Below are positions 43,646 through 51,780 of a DNA stretch of 64,000 nt, piece after piece. The DNA lies in assembly GCF_030291075.1 (NCBI RefSeq), contig NZ_CP127407.1:3284001-3348000 (forward strand), in the 5' to 3' direction. Within the stretch, counting starts at the first letter, position 1, and every line of letters starts with the position of its first letter. The notes below the pieces were generated by a model, which was not told where the DNA came from, searched no databases, and saw only the letters and a program-made list of their open reading frames with translations. The translations under genes were made by a program, and so were the position numbers. The stretch comes from Stenotrophomonas sp. 57 (GTDB lineage Bacteria > Pseudomonadota > Gammaproteobacteria > Xanthomonadales > Xanthomonadaceae).

Positions 43646-43686
43646 GGGGTCAGATCCCTTTCCCCGCGGGAAAGGGATCTGACCCC
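43646..43686. repeat. GGGGTC...GACCCC palindrome (copy 2)
   Basis: A 41-base near-perfect palindrome: GGGGTCAGATCCCTTTCC, five bases, GGAAAGGGATCTGACCCC. It is the same family as 27016-27054. It lies between the stop of the carrier gene and the start of DUF1304 on the same strand and may function as a terminator of the upstream gene. Confidence 0.75.
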
Positions 43687-43692
43687 GGAAAA

Positions 43693-45021
43693 TCAGCGGT
43701 CGCGTGGCAGTTTCTTTTCTTCGCGCAGCACGCCAAACGCGGCGGCGGTCATGCACGCGGCCACCAGCATGCCGCCGATGAACACTACGTGCGAGCCGAA
43801 CAATGACAGGCCCTTGTGCACCCAGGCAAAGCTCAGGTCCGCACCGCGGTAGACCACGGTGTCGATCGCCGCACCGGCCTTGTAGCGCCACTGGCGGTCC
43901 ACGCGGGTGTAGATCGTCTCGCGTGCCGGCTTGGCCAGGGCGAACTCGCTGGCGCGGGTCATCACCTGCACCACCGCCACCAGCAAGGGCATCGGCGAAG
44001 CGGCCAGCACCGAGAAGCCGATCAGGATCGCGAAGCCGGGAATCAGCAGCGCCGGTGCAATGCCATGGCGCGACAGCAGCCAGCGGGTCAGCCCCAGCTG
44101 CATCAACAGCGCCAGCGCGTTCACGGCCAGGTCGATGCGCGAGAAGAACGCGGTGGCGGCGCCTGCATCATTGAATGAGGCACGCACGATCGTGGCCTGC
44201 TGGTTGTACAGGAGGGTGCCAATGCCCACACCGAACAGCACCATGATCGCCAGCCAGCGCAGCAGGGGTTCGCGAACGATCAGCTTGAGGCCATCGAGCA
44301 CACTACCGCCCATCGGCTTTTCTCCCGACATCAGCCGCTGCTCACGCTCGCGCAGCACCGCCCAGTGCCGCAGGCGCCAGATGCAGAACAGGCAGACCAT
44401 CAGGAATCCGGTGGATACCAGCATCAGGTTGGCAATACCCACCCGCTGCACCAGCACGCTGGTGATGAACGGACCGAGGAAGGCACCGATCGTGCCCGCT
44501 GCGCCGATGTAGCCGTAATAGGCCCGTGCCTGCGCATTGGAGAACACATCGGCCATGAAGCTCCAGAACACGGCCACCGCGAACAGGTTGAAGACGCTGA
44601 TCCAGAAGAAGAACGCCATGCCTCGCCCCGGCACGTCGCTATCAAACAACGCGTAGAAACCCAGCAGGGTGACGATGAAGAAGCCGTACACCGCCGGCAG
44701 GAACACCCGCCGCGGGAAGCGGCTGACCAACCAGCCATAGACCGGCTGCAGCACCAGCATGATCACGAACACGCAGGTGAACAGGAACTGCAGCACGAAG
44801 TCCTTCAGTGCGATGCCATGGCTTCCGAACCAGGCGATCAGCAGCGGTGGGAACACCGTCTCCAGGTCGGCCGATGCGGCCATTGCCTCGCGCACCGGGC
44901 GCAGCACGTAGTAGCCGCTGAGCAGGCAGAAGAAATACAGGAACGACCACCACAGCGCCGGTGACTCGCGCAGTGCCGCCATCAGCCCACGCAGCGGCCC
45001 CTTGCCCTTCACCGCGCTCAC
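43693..45021 (-). CDS. Membrane carrier of the NTP/NDP translocase-like family
   Basis: A 442-residue protein with about 12 transmembrane helices. The segment S-G-Y-Y-V-L-R-P-V-R-E-A-M in the first helix region resembles the signature of ATP/ADP translocase (Tlc/NTT) relatives found in intracellular bacteria and plastids. Homologues in free-living proteobacteria are usually annotated as MFS transporters or as NTP/NDP exchange transporter family, and their substrate is unknown. A-R-E-T-I-Y-T-R-V-D-R-Q-W-R-Y-K and D-T-V-V-Y-R-G-A-D near the C-terminus are strongly family-like. The start is GTG 45021 with GAGGG upstream. Confidence 0.75.
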   Translation of the reverse strand: MSAVKGKGPLRGLMAALRESPALWWSFLYFFCLLSGYYVLRPVREAMAASADLETVFPPLLIAWFGSHGIALKDFVLQFLFTCVFVIMLVLQPVYGWLVSRFPRRVFLPAVYGFFIVTLLGFYALFDSDVPGRGMAFFFWISVFNLFAVAVFWSFMADVFSNAQARAYYGYIGAAGTIGAFLGPFITSVLVQRVGIANLMLVSTGFLMVCLFCIWRLRHWAVLREREQRLMSGEKPMGGSVLDGLKLIVREPLLRWLAIMVLFGVGIGTLLYNQQATIVRASFNDAGAATAFFSRIDLAVNALALLMQLGLTRWLLSRHGIAPALLIPGFAILIGFSVLAASPMPLLVAVVQVMTRASEFALAKPARETIYTRVDRQWRYKAGAAIDTVVYRGADLSFAWVHKGLSLFGSHVVFIGGMLVAACMTAAAFGVLREEKKLPRDR

Positions 45022-45270
45022 GCGGTGTCCCTCGCCAGAAGACGGCGGTTGGACAGCGGCATGGCAGGCTCCGGGGGCGGTGAAGCGCGTACGTTATCCA
45101 ATGCACTGCAACATCGCCAGCAGGTGGCCGTCTGAAGGCTGCAACGCAGTGTCATGACCGGGCCCGGATGACACGTTCCGACACACGCTTCCGGAGCGTC
45201 AAAATTCCAACTTTTTCAACGAGATGCGCATTCATCTTCGCTTTGTTTGTGCATAGAGGAAAAGCGGCGC

Positions 45271-45276
45271 TAGAAT
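45271..45276 (+). promoter_or_regulatory. Candidate -10 box for the serine hydrolase
   Basis: TAGAAT 32 bases upstream of the ATG. The rest of the 286-base gap holds no other clear signal besides AT-rich tracts (AAAATTCCAACTTTTTC). Confidence 0.4.
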
Positions 45277-45307
45277 CGCCATAAGCAGTCGCGCACGGGT
45301 CCAACCG

Positions 45308-46708
45308 ATGAAAAAGAACAGCCTGCGTCGTCCGATCCGTTCGGCGGCCACCGGTTTGCTGGGCATGTTGATGCCTGTTGCCTTGTCCACCACCGCGCAG
45401 ACCCCGCCGCCGTTGCCGCCGATGCCGGCCAACATCGAGTCCGCTGCCGCCACCGCCGTTGCCCACACCCAGCCCGCGGCCTACCGCACCGGCCTGGTAC
45501 CGCAGGTGCAGGCGCCGGCTGCCGGCTTCAACGTCGCCAACATCGAGTCGATGGCGCAGCAGCTCACCTATGGCGAGCGCGTGCCGGGCATGGCGGTGGC
45601 GATCGTGCAGGGCGGCCGCATTCTCAGCGCGCGCGGCTATGGCGTTACCGACGTCAACAATCCGCTGCCGGTCGATGCGCACACCGTGTTCCGCCTGGCG
45701 TCGCTGTCCAAGGCCTTCGCCGGCACCATGGCCGGCCTGCTGGTCAACGACGGCACCCTGCGCTGGGACAGCAAGGTCACCGACTACGTACCGGGCTTCC
45801 GCCTGAACTCGCCCGAAGCCACCGACCGCCTGACGGTGGCCGATGTGCTCAGCCACCGCGTCGGCCTGCCCTACAACGCCTACGACCGCGACATCGAAGG
45901 CAACGCCGAGTACTACTCGCTGACCCAGAAGCTGGCCAACACCAGCCTGAAATGCCTGCCGGGCGACTGCTACGCCTACCAGAACGTGGCCTTCAGCCTG
46001 ATCGGCGACGTTGTCTACGCCGCTTCCGGCAGCTTCTACGAGCAGTCGGTCGAGCGCCGCATCTTCAAGCCGCTGGGCATGAACGACGCCAGCCTCGGCC
46101 TGGCTGGCATCCAGGCCAGCTCGCGCTGGGCGCGTCCGCACGTGCGCAGCCGCAACGGTTGGGTGTCGCTGACGCCGAAGCCGACCTACTACCGCGTCGC
46201 CCCGGCGGCCGGCGTCAATGCCAGCGCCAGCGACATGGCGCAGTGGCTGCTCGCCCACACCGGGCACCGCCCTGACGTGCTGCCGGCGCCGCTGCTGGCC
46301 ACCCTGCACTCCAGCCTGATCAACACTCCCGGCGAGATGCGTTCGGGCTGGCGCCGCGAGCGCCTGCACTCGGCCGGCTACGCACTGGGCTGGCGCACCT
46401 TCGACTACGCCGGCCACGACGTGGTGTTCCATGCCGGTGCCGTGCAGGGCTACCGCGGCCTGGTGGCACTGGTGCCGGAACGCGATCTCGGCATCGCCAT
46501 CCTGTGGAACGGCGAAAGCGGCCTGCCCAGCGGCCTGCTGCCGACCGTGCTCGATTCCGCGCTCGGCCTGCCGGCGCAGCGCTGGCTGGATGTGGACACC
46601 GACTTCGGCAGCGACAACCTGATGGCCGAAGGCGCAACCCCGGCGCAGCAGGACAAGCGCAAGGGCAAGGGTGCCTCGAGCAACCGCGCGGTGGCGTCCC
46701 CGCGCTGA
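45308..46708 (+). CDS. Serine beta-lactamase-like hydrolase (class C / PBP-like)
   Basis: A 466-residue exported protein of the beta-lactamase/penicillin-binding family (ABH/AmpC-like serine hydrolase). The N-terminus is a signal sequence that starts with M-K-K-N and contains many alanines. The S-x-x-K motif is S-L-S-K at residues 132-135. The Y-x-N-like motif is Y-A-Y-Q-N near residue 220, and the third box is H-A-G-A-V-Q-G-Y. A proline-rich linker precedes the domain and the C-terminus is basic. Such proteins include D-aminopeptidases, esterases and LACTB-type enzymes; true beta-lactamase activity cannot be assumed. A strong terminator follows. Confidence 0.88.
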   Translation: MKKNSLRRPIRSAATGLLGMLMPVALSTTAQTPPPLPPMPANIESAAATAVAHTQPAAYRTGLVPQVQAPAAGFNVANIESMAQQLTYGERVPGMAVAIVQGGRILSARGYGVTDVNNPLPVDAHTVFRLASLSKAFAGTMAGLLVNDGTLRWDSKVTDYVPGFRLNSPEATDRLTVADVLSHRVGLPYNAYDRDIEGNAEYYSLTQKLANTSLKCLPGDCYAYQNVAFSLIGDVVYAASGSFYEQSVERRIFKPLGMNDASLGLAGIQASSRWARPHVRSRNGWVSLTPKPTYYRVAPAAGVNASASDMAQWLLAHTGHRPDVLPAPLLATLHSSLINTPGEMRSGWRRERLHSAGYALGWRTFDYAGHDVVFHAGAVQGYRGLVALVPERDLGIAILWNGESGLPSGLLPTVLDSALGLPAQRWLDVDTDFGSDNLMAEGATPAQQDKRKGKGASSNRAVASPR

Positions 46709-46735
46709 TCAGGCGGGCTCGACCGTAAGCATGAA

Positions 46736-46760
46736 GGGCGGCCCATGGGCCGCCCTTTTT
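46736..46760 (+). terminator. Terminator of the serine hydrolase gene
   Basis: GGGCGGCCCATGGGCCGCCC followed by TTTTT: a canonical intrinsic terminator 28 bases after the stop. Confidence 0.9.
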
Positions 46761-46768
46761 GTTGTTGT

Positions 46769-46837
46769 GTAGAGCCGAGCCGTGCTCGGCTGAGCGGAAT
46801 TCTGGCGCAAGGCAGCCGAGCATGGGCTCGGCTCTAC
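46769..46837. repeat. SMAG inverted dimer
   Basis: Forward unit GTAGAGCCGAGCCGTGCTCG..., spacer, and reverse unit ending GGGCTCGGCTCTAC, between the convergent serine-hydrolase and SDR genes. It directly follows an intrinsic terminator. Confidence 0.9.
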
Positions 46838-46849
46838 AGCTCCGCAGGG

Positions 46850-47608
46850 CTAGTGCGCGAAGTAGTGCATGCCGCCGTCCACCGGAATCACCGCACCGGT
46901 GATGTAGCCGGCCAGCGGCGAAGCCAGGAAGGCCACCAGCGGCGCCACTTCATCCGGCTCGCCGAAGCGCCCGATCGGAATGTTGCGCGCAATGAATTCG
47001 CGCCGGCTGTCCTCGGTGGGATGCAGGCGATCAAGAATCTGCGGGCTGTTGATCCGTCCTGGCGCGATTGCGTTCACCGTGATGCCCTGCCCGGCCACCT
47101 CGGACGACAGACCCTTGCTCCACAGATGCAGTGCCGCCTTGGCCGCCGTGGCCGCGTTCACTGCGCGCGGCTCCATCGAGCCACTGAAGTTGATCACCCG
47201 CCCCCATCCCTGCGCCTGCATCGCCGGCAGCAGTGCCTGGGTCAGCCGTCGTGCGGCAGAGAAGTTCAGCGCCATTGCCTCCTCCCAGATCATGTCGGCG
47301 GCATCGACGGTTGTTGGCCGCGAGCCACCAGCTGCGTTGACCAGGACGTCCACCCGCTGCAACGCTGCCAGCGCGGCGTCGGCGATGCGGCGCACGTCCC
47401 CGGCGTCGGTGACATCGCCCAGCAGGATGATCGGCGCGGGTGCGCCCGTCGCTTCGATCTCTGCCGCCAGCGCCTGCAGCGGTGGCTGCCGCCGTGACGA
47501 GAGGGCGACACGCACGCCCTGTGCGGCCAGTTGCCTGGCGACAGCGGCACCGATGCCGCTGCCCGCCCCGGTGACCAGTGCAGTACGTCCCTCAAGTTTC
47601 AGATCCAT
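46850..47608 (-). CDS. Short-chain dehydrogenase-like protein lacking the catalytic tyrosine
   Basis: A 252-residue classical SDR by fold. T-G-A-G-S-G-I-G binds the cofactor near residue 14, N-A-A-G-G lies near residue 91, and V-D-G-G-M is at the C-terminus. The active-site serine is present in N-F-S-G-S. The usual Y-x-x-x-K is A-T-A-A-K here: the DNA reads GCC ACG GCG GCC AAG, so tyrosine is replaced by alanine. Unless another residue takes over, classical oxidoreductase chemistry is doubtful. It is divergent from a LysR gene that probably controls it. Confidence 0.85.
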   Translation of the reverse strand: MDLKLEGRTALVTGAGSGIGAAVARQLAAQGVRVALSSRRQPPLQALAAEIEATGAPAPIILLGDVTDAGDVRRIADAALAALQRVDVLVNAAGGSRPTTVDAADMIWEEAMALNFSAARRLTQALLPAMQAQGWGRVINFSGSMEPRAVNAATAAKAALHLWSKGLSSEVAGQGITVNAIAPGRINSPQILDRLHPTEDSRREFIARNIPIGRFGEPDEVAPLVAFLASPLAGYITGAVIPVDGGMHYFAH

Positions 47609-47722
47609 GGTGCTCTCCTGTCAGCACGGCCGGTGCCTCCGGCCCGTGCGATGCATGCTGTTTGATCACCCCTGATTGATAAACTCCGCACAGGTTCCAG
47701 CATTCAACACCTGGGGTGTCAG

Positions 47723-48616
47723 ATGAACCTGCTGGAAAGCATGCAGGTCTACGTGCTGATCGTGGACAAGGGCAGTCTCAGCGCTGCGGCAGCAGCACTG
47801 GACATCTCCGCGACGATGGCCGGCAAACACCTGCGTGCATTGGAGGCGCGGCTCGGCATGCAGTTGCTCAGTCGTACCACCCGGCGCCAGCACATGACGC
47901 CGTTCGGCGAGGACTACTACGCCCGCTGCCGGGAGATCCTGCGGCTGGTGGAGGAAACCGATGCGCAGGCCCAGCACCAGCACCTGGCACCGGCAGGCAC
48001 GCTGCGCATCAGCGCACCGGTGATCTTCGGCACGCATGCGCTGGTACCGGCATTGGCCGATTACATGGCGCGCCATCCCGACGTGCGTGTCGACGCGGAG
48101 CTGACCGACCGCGTCGTCGACCTCGCCGAGGAAGGTTTCGAAGCCGCCCTGCGAATCGGCACGTTGGCCGACAGCAGCGCGCTGGTCGCACGTGCGCTGA
48201 CGCCGTATCGATTGATGATGTGCGCCTCGCCCGGATACCTCGCCCGGCACGGTACGCCTTCCGACCTGCAGGCACTTTCCCGGCATCAATGCCTGTCCTT
48301 CGAACCCAGCGCGTTGGCGCAGTGGTTGCGCGCCGATGCTGGCGGGCTCGACCATGTGCCCTCGGGTCGCCTGCGGATCAACAACGGCGAAGCGCTGCGC
48401 TCAGCGGCGTTGCGTGACATGGGCATCGTCCTGCAGTCGGCGCTGCTCCTGGCCGAGGACGTCGGTGCCGGGCGTCTGGTGCAGCTGTTCCCGGAGCACG
48501 GCCAGGCTGGGCGGCCGATGCACGTGGTCTACGCCCATGACCGCTATCGCTCGACCCGCCTGCGCAGCTTCATCGATTTCCTGGTTGAGCGCTTTCCACC
48601 GGTGCCGCACCGCTAG
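47723..48616 (+). CDS. LysR-type transcriptional regulator
   Basis: A 297-residue LTTR. The winged helix-turn-helix occupies the first 60 residues (L-L-E-S-M-Q-V-Y-V-L-I, then A-A-A-A-L-D-I-S-A-T-M-A-G-K-H-L, E-A-R-L-G-M-Q-L-L-S-R-T-T-R). The C-terminal effector-binding domain begins near residue 90. It most resembles the CrgA/AaeR-like subgroup that commonly controls an adjacent divergent oxidoreductase. It lies 114 bases from the divergent SDR gene, and autoregulation with control of that gene is the usual arrangement. The effector is unknown. Confidence 0.9.
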   Translation: MNLLESMQVYVLIVDKGSLSAAAAALDISATMAGKHLRALEARLGMQLLSRTTRRQHMTPFGEDYYARCREILRLVEETDAQAQHQHLAPAGTLRISAPVIFGTHALVPALADYMARHPDVRVDAELTDRVVDLAEEGFEAALRIGTLADSSALVARALTPYRLMMCASPGYLARHGTPSDLQALSRHQCLSFEPSALAQWLRADAGGLDHVPSGRLRINNGEALRSAALRDMGIVLQSALLLAEDVGAGRLVQLFPEHGQAGRPMHVVYAHDRYRSTRLRSFIDFLVERFPPVPHR

Positions 48617-48636
48617 CGTCAATCATCAGAAAGGCC

Positions 48637-48653
48637 GTCGAGCATGGCTCGAC
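48637..48653. repeat. Short SMAG-like palindrome
   Basis: GTCGAGCATGGCTCGAC, a lone palindrome resembling the centre of a SMAG unit (GTCGAC subfamily) without intact GTAG ends. Confidence 0.45.
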
Positions 48654-48670
48654 GCCAGAAATCACCCCAT

Positions 48671-48711
48671 AAAAAAACCCCCTCCCCGCTGGGCAGCCAG
48701 GGAAGGGGGTT
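48671..48711 (-). terminator. Terminator of the histone-like gene
   Basis: On the minus strand a stem of CCCCCTTCCC with GGGGAGGGGG is followed by TTTTTTT. It is a strong intrinsic terminator 26 bases after the stop codon. Confidence 0.9.
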
Positions 48712-48736
48712 TCAGGATGCGGCTATCGGGAAGTAC

Positions 48737-49255
48737 TTAGATCAGCGGCGCCGGGGTTGCCGGCAGAGCGACCGGAGCGGCCTTCTTCTTGCGGGCGGCC
48801 GGCTTGCGCTTGGCAACCTTCTTCGCTGCCTTCTTCGGGGCAGCCTTCTTGGTGGCCTTCTTCGCGGTCTTCTTGACTGCCTTCTTGGCGGTCTTCTTGA
48901 CGGCCTTCTTGGCAGTGGCCTTCTTGGCGACCTTCTTTGCCGGCTTGCGGGCCGTTGCCTTCTTGGCAGTCTTCTTGGTGGCCTTCTTGGCTACCTTCTT
49001 GGCGGCCTTCTTCGCGGTCTTCTTGACGGCCTTCTTGGCAGTGGACTTCTTGGCTACCTTCTTTGCCGCCTTCTTCACTGCCTTCTTCGCAGTGGTCTTC
49101 TTGGCGACCTTCTTCGCAGCCTTCTTCACTGCCTTCTTGGCGGTCGCCTTCTTCGCGACCTTCTTCACTGCCTTCTTGGCAGCGGCCTTCTTCGCGACCT
49201 TCTTCACCGCTTTCTTGGCGGCGGGCTTCTTCTTCGCAGCTTTCTTGGTTGCCAT
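48737..49255 (-). CDS. Lysine-rich histone H1-like DNA-binding protein
   Basis: A 172-residue protein that is almost entirely lysine, alanine, valine and threonine, arranged as imperfect tandem repeats of A-K-K-A-V-K-K-x-A-K-K. It resembles the C-terminal tail of eukaryotic histone H1 and bacterial HctB/AlgP-type proteins. The last 20 residues become proline-rich (P-A-T-P-A-P-L-I). It is expected to bind and condense DNA without sequence preference. The DNA is highly repetitive (AAGAAG-rich), so repeat number may vary between strains. The ATG at 49255 starts M-A-T-K-K-A-A-K; the in-frame sequence upstream lacks lysine and is unlike the repeats. Confidence 0.88.
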   Translation of the reverse strand: MATKKAAKKKPAAKKAVKKVAKKAAAKKAVKKVAKKATAKKAVKKAAKKVAKKTTAKKAVKKAAKKVAKKSTAKKAVKKTAKKAAKKVAKKATKKTAKKATARKPAKKVAKKATAKKAVKKTAKKAVKKTAKKATKKAAPKKAAKKVAKRKPAARKKKAAPVALPATPAPLI

Positions 49256-49540
49256 GGGATGGCTCCTCGTCAGTGATAGGGAGTTGAAACGCCCAGGTGG
49301 ATCAAACCCGCGGATGCTGCGTGCGGGGACCGCCGGCGCGTCAGGCGCGCCGTTACGGATACGGCAATGCCCGCCTCGATCGGCGGAGCGGGCATCGGAA
49401 CGGAAGGTGCCTTGCATTTCTCCGGGGGAAGCGGGGCCATGTCCACCGTCATCTGGGTCGCGGTGGTCTTGAAGGGGCTGCTTCGCATCGGACGATTGAT
49501 TCTGCGCACTCGGTTGGGCAGGCAAGGTCTGCTGAGGCGA

Positions 49541-49569
49541 AACCTAATCACGGTTTTTTTTACTGTCAA
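49541..49569 (-). promoter_or_regulatory. Sigma-70 type promoter of the histone-like gene
   Basis: On the minus strand TTGACA (49564-49569) and TAGGTT (49541-49546) are separated by 17 bases that contain an eight-A tract. Start of transcription near 49534 would leave about 280 bases of untranslated leader before the ATG at 49255. Confidence 0.55.
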
Positions 49570-49982
49570 CAACCCCCGCGAAAAATTTTCACATCCGCGC
49601 CATCCACGGTGGTGCCCGCACGGTCGCCACGCTCCGCGTTCGACGACCAGCAAAGCGCCACGCACGCACGTTGCCTGCAACAACAACAACGCACGCGTTG
49701 AACAAAAAGCACTTGAAATAAGCACTCCGCGCAGATGCATGCATGTTGGCAGCCACTGCATGCACGCATCGCCAGCAGCGGTCGCCGCCCGCACCAACGC
49801 CAGCACAACGGCACCGCAACGGGGGGCGGAAAGTTTTCACATCCGGACGCGCCGGCGCGGGGTGGAAACGCGGATTTGCGCAAAACTGCGCACATTCCTC
49901 GGTACCGTTCGCGGGTCTGCTGATGCCGCGTCGAGGGCGCGCAGCAAACCCTGCGTCATGAGTCCAACGTACTCGCCAAAAC
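49570..49982. other. Gene-free region upstream of the histone-like gene
   Basis: About 400 bases without a believable gene. The motif TTTTCACATCC occurs twice (49586-49596 and 49834-49844) in similar GC contexts. TGCATGCATG and ACTGCATGCACGCA lie between. Composition alternates between GC-rich and CAACAA tracts. It may hold upstream control sites for the histone-like gene or an unrecognised small RNA. Confidence 0.4.
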
Positions 49983-50008
49983 AAAAACGGCCACCCGATG
50001 GTGGCCGT
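49983..50008 (-). terminator. Terminator of gcvH
   Basis: On the minus strand ACGGCCACC, a four-base loop, GGTGGCCGT followed by TTTTTGTTTT, about 22 bases after the gcvH stop. Confidence 0.9.
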
Positions 50009-50030
50009 TGCAGAACCCGGAAACGACGAC

Positions 50031-50426
50031 TCAGTGGTCGTCGTTCTCCAGGGCTTCGGCGTACGCGTCCGGATCCAGCAGCTCGTTGACCTCTTCGGCG
50101 TTGGTCAGTTCGACCACGAACATCCAGCCTTCGCCGTAGGCATCTTCGTTGATGGTTTCCGGCTTGTCGGACAGGGCCGAGTTGACCTCGACAACCTTGC
50201 CGCTGACCGGGCTGTAGACGTCCGAGGCGGCCTTCACCGACTCGACGACGGCGATCTGTTCGCCGGCCTTGGCGTCGGCGCCGACTTCCGGCAGTTCGAC
50301 GTAGACCAGGTCACCCAGCAGGCCCTGGGCGTGGTCGGAAATACCGACGGTGACGCGGCCATTGCCTTCGACACGGGCCCACTCATGGGACTTGAGGAAC
50401 TTGAGGTCGCCGGGGATCTCGCTCAT
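50031..50426 (-). CDS. gcvH: Glycine cleavage system H protein
   Basis: Lipoyl carrier protein (131 residues) that shuttles the aminomethyl group between the P, T and L proteins. The lipoylated lysine lies in V-E-S-V-K-A-A-S near residue 65. [20 protein letters not shown] and the C-terminal [10 protein letters not shown] are typical. It lies 93 bases downstream of gcvT on the same strand, with a terminator after it. gcvP is not adjacent. Confidence 0.97.
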   Translation of the reverse strand: MSEIPGDLKFLKSHEWARVEGNGRVTVGISDHAQGLLGDLVYVELPEVGADAKAGEQIAVVESVKAASDVYSPVSGKVVEVNSALSDKPETINEDAYGEGWMFVVELTNAEEVNELLDPDAYAEALENDDH

Positions 50427-50519
50427 GGGACTGCTCCAGAGATATGCAGGGGTGGAAAAAACGGGGCTAGTGTAACCAACCGGCCGTCACTGCTGTCAGT
50501 GACGACCGGCATGTTCGGA

Positions 50520-51632
50520 TCAGGCGTCGGCGAGCACGCCGGGCTGGGCCTGGCCTTCGCGCACGAACGGGAACTTGACCACGCGCACCGGCACCTGCCG
50601 GCCGCGGATGTCGACGGTGACTTCGCCGAGTTCACCGGCCGGTACGCGGGCGAAAGCGATGCCCTTGGCCAGGGTCGGCGAGAAGGTGCCGGACAGGATC
50701 TCGCCCTGGCCGCCCGCGGTGGTCACCGCCTGGCCGTGGCGCAGCACGCCCTTCTCGTCCATCACCAGGCCGATCATCTGGCGCGCGGTGCCGGCGGCTT
50801 TCTGCACTTCCAGCACGTCGCGGCCGATGAAGTCGCGGCCTTCGTCCAGCGACACGGTCCAGGCCAGCGCCGCTTCGTACGGGCTGATCTCTTCGTCCAT
50901 GTCCTGGCCGTACAGGTTCATGCCGGCTTCCAGGCGCAGGGTGTCGCGCGCACCGAGGCCGGCCGGCTTCACGCCCGCTGCCAGCAGGCGGTTCCAGAAC
51001 GCGACCACGGCATCCTGCGGCAGCAGGATCTCGAAACCGTCCTCGCCGGTGTAGCCGGTGCGGGCAACGAACAGCTCGATGCCGTCGTCGGACTGCACCT
51101 GCAGGGCAGCGAAGCGGCCCAGCTTGGTCAGCGCCTCGCGCTCGGATTCGCGGGCCAGGCCGATCACGATGTCGCGCGCCTGCGGGCCCTGCACGGCCAG
51201 GATGGCCAGGTCCGGGCGCTGCTCGACGCTGACGCCGAACGGCGCGGCCTGCTCACGCAGCCAGGCCAGGTCCTTTTCGCGGGTGGAGGCGTTGACCACC
51301 ATGCGGAAGAAATCGTCGCCCAGGTAGTAGACGATCAGGTCGTCGATGACGCCGCCGCGCGGATTCAGCATGCACGAGTACAGCGCCTTGCCCGGCACCT
51401 TCAGCTTGTCGATCGAGTTGGCCAGCAGGCGGCGCAGGAACGGCTTGACCTGGTCACCGCGCAGGTCGACCACGGTCATGTGGCTGACGTCGAACACACC
51501 CGCCTCGCGACGCACCAGGTGGTGCTCGTCCAGCTGCGAGCCGTAGTGGATGGGCATGTCCCAACCCCCGAAATCGACCATCTTGGCGCCGAGGGCGCGG
51601 TGGGTATCGTTGAGCAGCGTCTTCTGGGTCAT
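50520..51632 (-). CDS. gcvT: Glycine cleavage system T protein (aminomethyltransferase)
   Basis: Transfers the methylene group from the lipoyl-bound aminomethyl group of GcvH to tetrahydrofolate, releasing ammonia. The 370-residue protein has the expected [13 protein letters not shown] start region, H-M-T-V-V-D in the folate site, and [10 protein letters not shown] and [10 protein letters not shown] in the middle. The ATG at 51632 (M-T-Q-K-T) is favoured over an in-frame codon nine residues upstream. The gap upstream contains a SMAG dimer and no glycine-riboswitch-like motif. Confidence 0.96.
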   Translation of the reverse strand: MTQKTLLNDTHRALGAKMVDFGGWDMPIHYGSQLDEHHLVRREAGVFDVSHMTVVDLRGDQVKPFLRRLLANSIDKLKVPGKALYSCMLNPRGGVIDDLIVYYLGDDFFRMVVNASTREKDLAWLREQAAPFGVSVEQRPDLAILAVQGPQARDIVIGLARESEREALTKLGRFAALQVQSDDGIELFVARTGYTGEDGFEILLPQDAVVAFWNRLLAAGVKPAGLGARDTLRLEAGMNLYGQDMDEEISPYEAALAWTVSLDEGRDFIGRDVLEVQKAAGTARQMIGLVMDEKGVLRHGQAVTTAGGQGEILSGTFSPTLAKGIAFARVPAGELGEVTVDIRGRQVPVRVVKFPFVREGQAQPGVLADA

Positions 51633-51718
51633 GACCGGGTCCGGCAGCAGAGGAAACAAGAATCCCCATTATCCCAGATCGGTCGGCCGCAGGCGTGCCG
51701 CAGCGCAGCGCCGGCGCT

Positions 51719-51780
51719 GTAGAGCCGAGCCCATGCCCGGCTGCTTTTCGTGGGGGAGCCGAGCGTGGGCTCGGCTCTAC
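51719..51780. repeat. SMAG inverted dimer
   Basis: Forward unit GTAGAGCCGAGCCCATGCCC..., short spacer and reverse unit ending GGGCTCGGCTCTAC. It lies downstream of nfeD and upstream of gcvT on the minus strand. Its CTAC end contains the complement of the nfeD stop codon (TAG at 51777-51779). Confidence 0.9.

Noticed and set aside
48788..49245. Repeat array resembling a CRISPR or tandem-repeat array
   Set aside because: Units are short and in frame with a lysine-rich protein, without regular spacers.
48789..49472. Leucine/phenylalanine-rich frame opposite the histone-like gene that looks like a membrane protein
   Set aside because: It is the complement of the lysine-rich AAGAAG repeats. Hydrophobicity is an artefact of reading CTTCTT.
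49367..50089. Plus-strand frames across the region upstream of the histone-like gene and into gcvH
   Set aside because: Low-complexity translations without ribosome sites; one runs antisense into gcvH.
51633..51718. Glycine riboswitch before gcvT
   Set aside because: The 86 bases between gcvT and the SMAG dimer are too short for a tandem glycine aptamer and show none of its conserved blocks.
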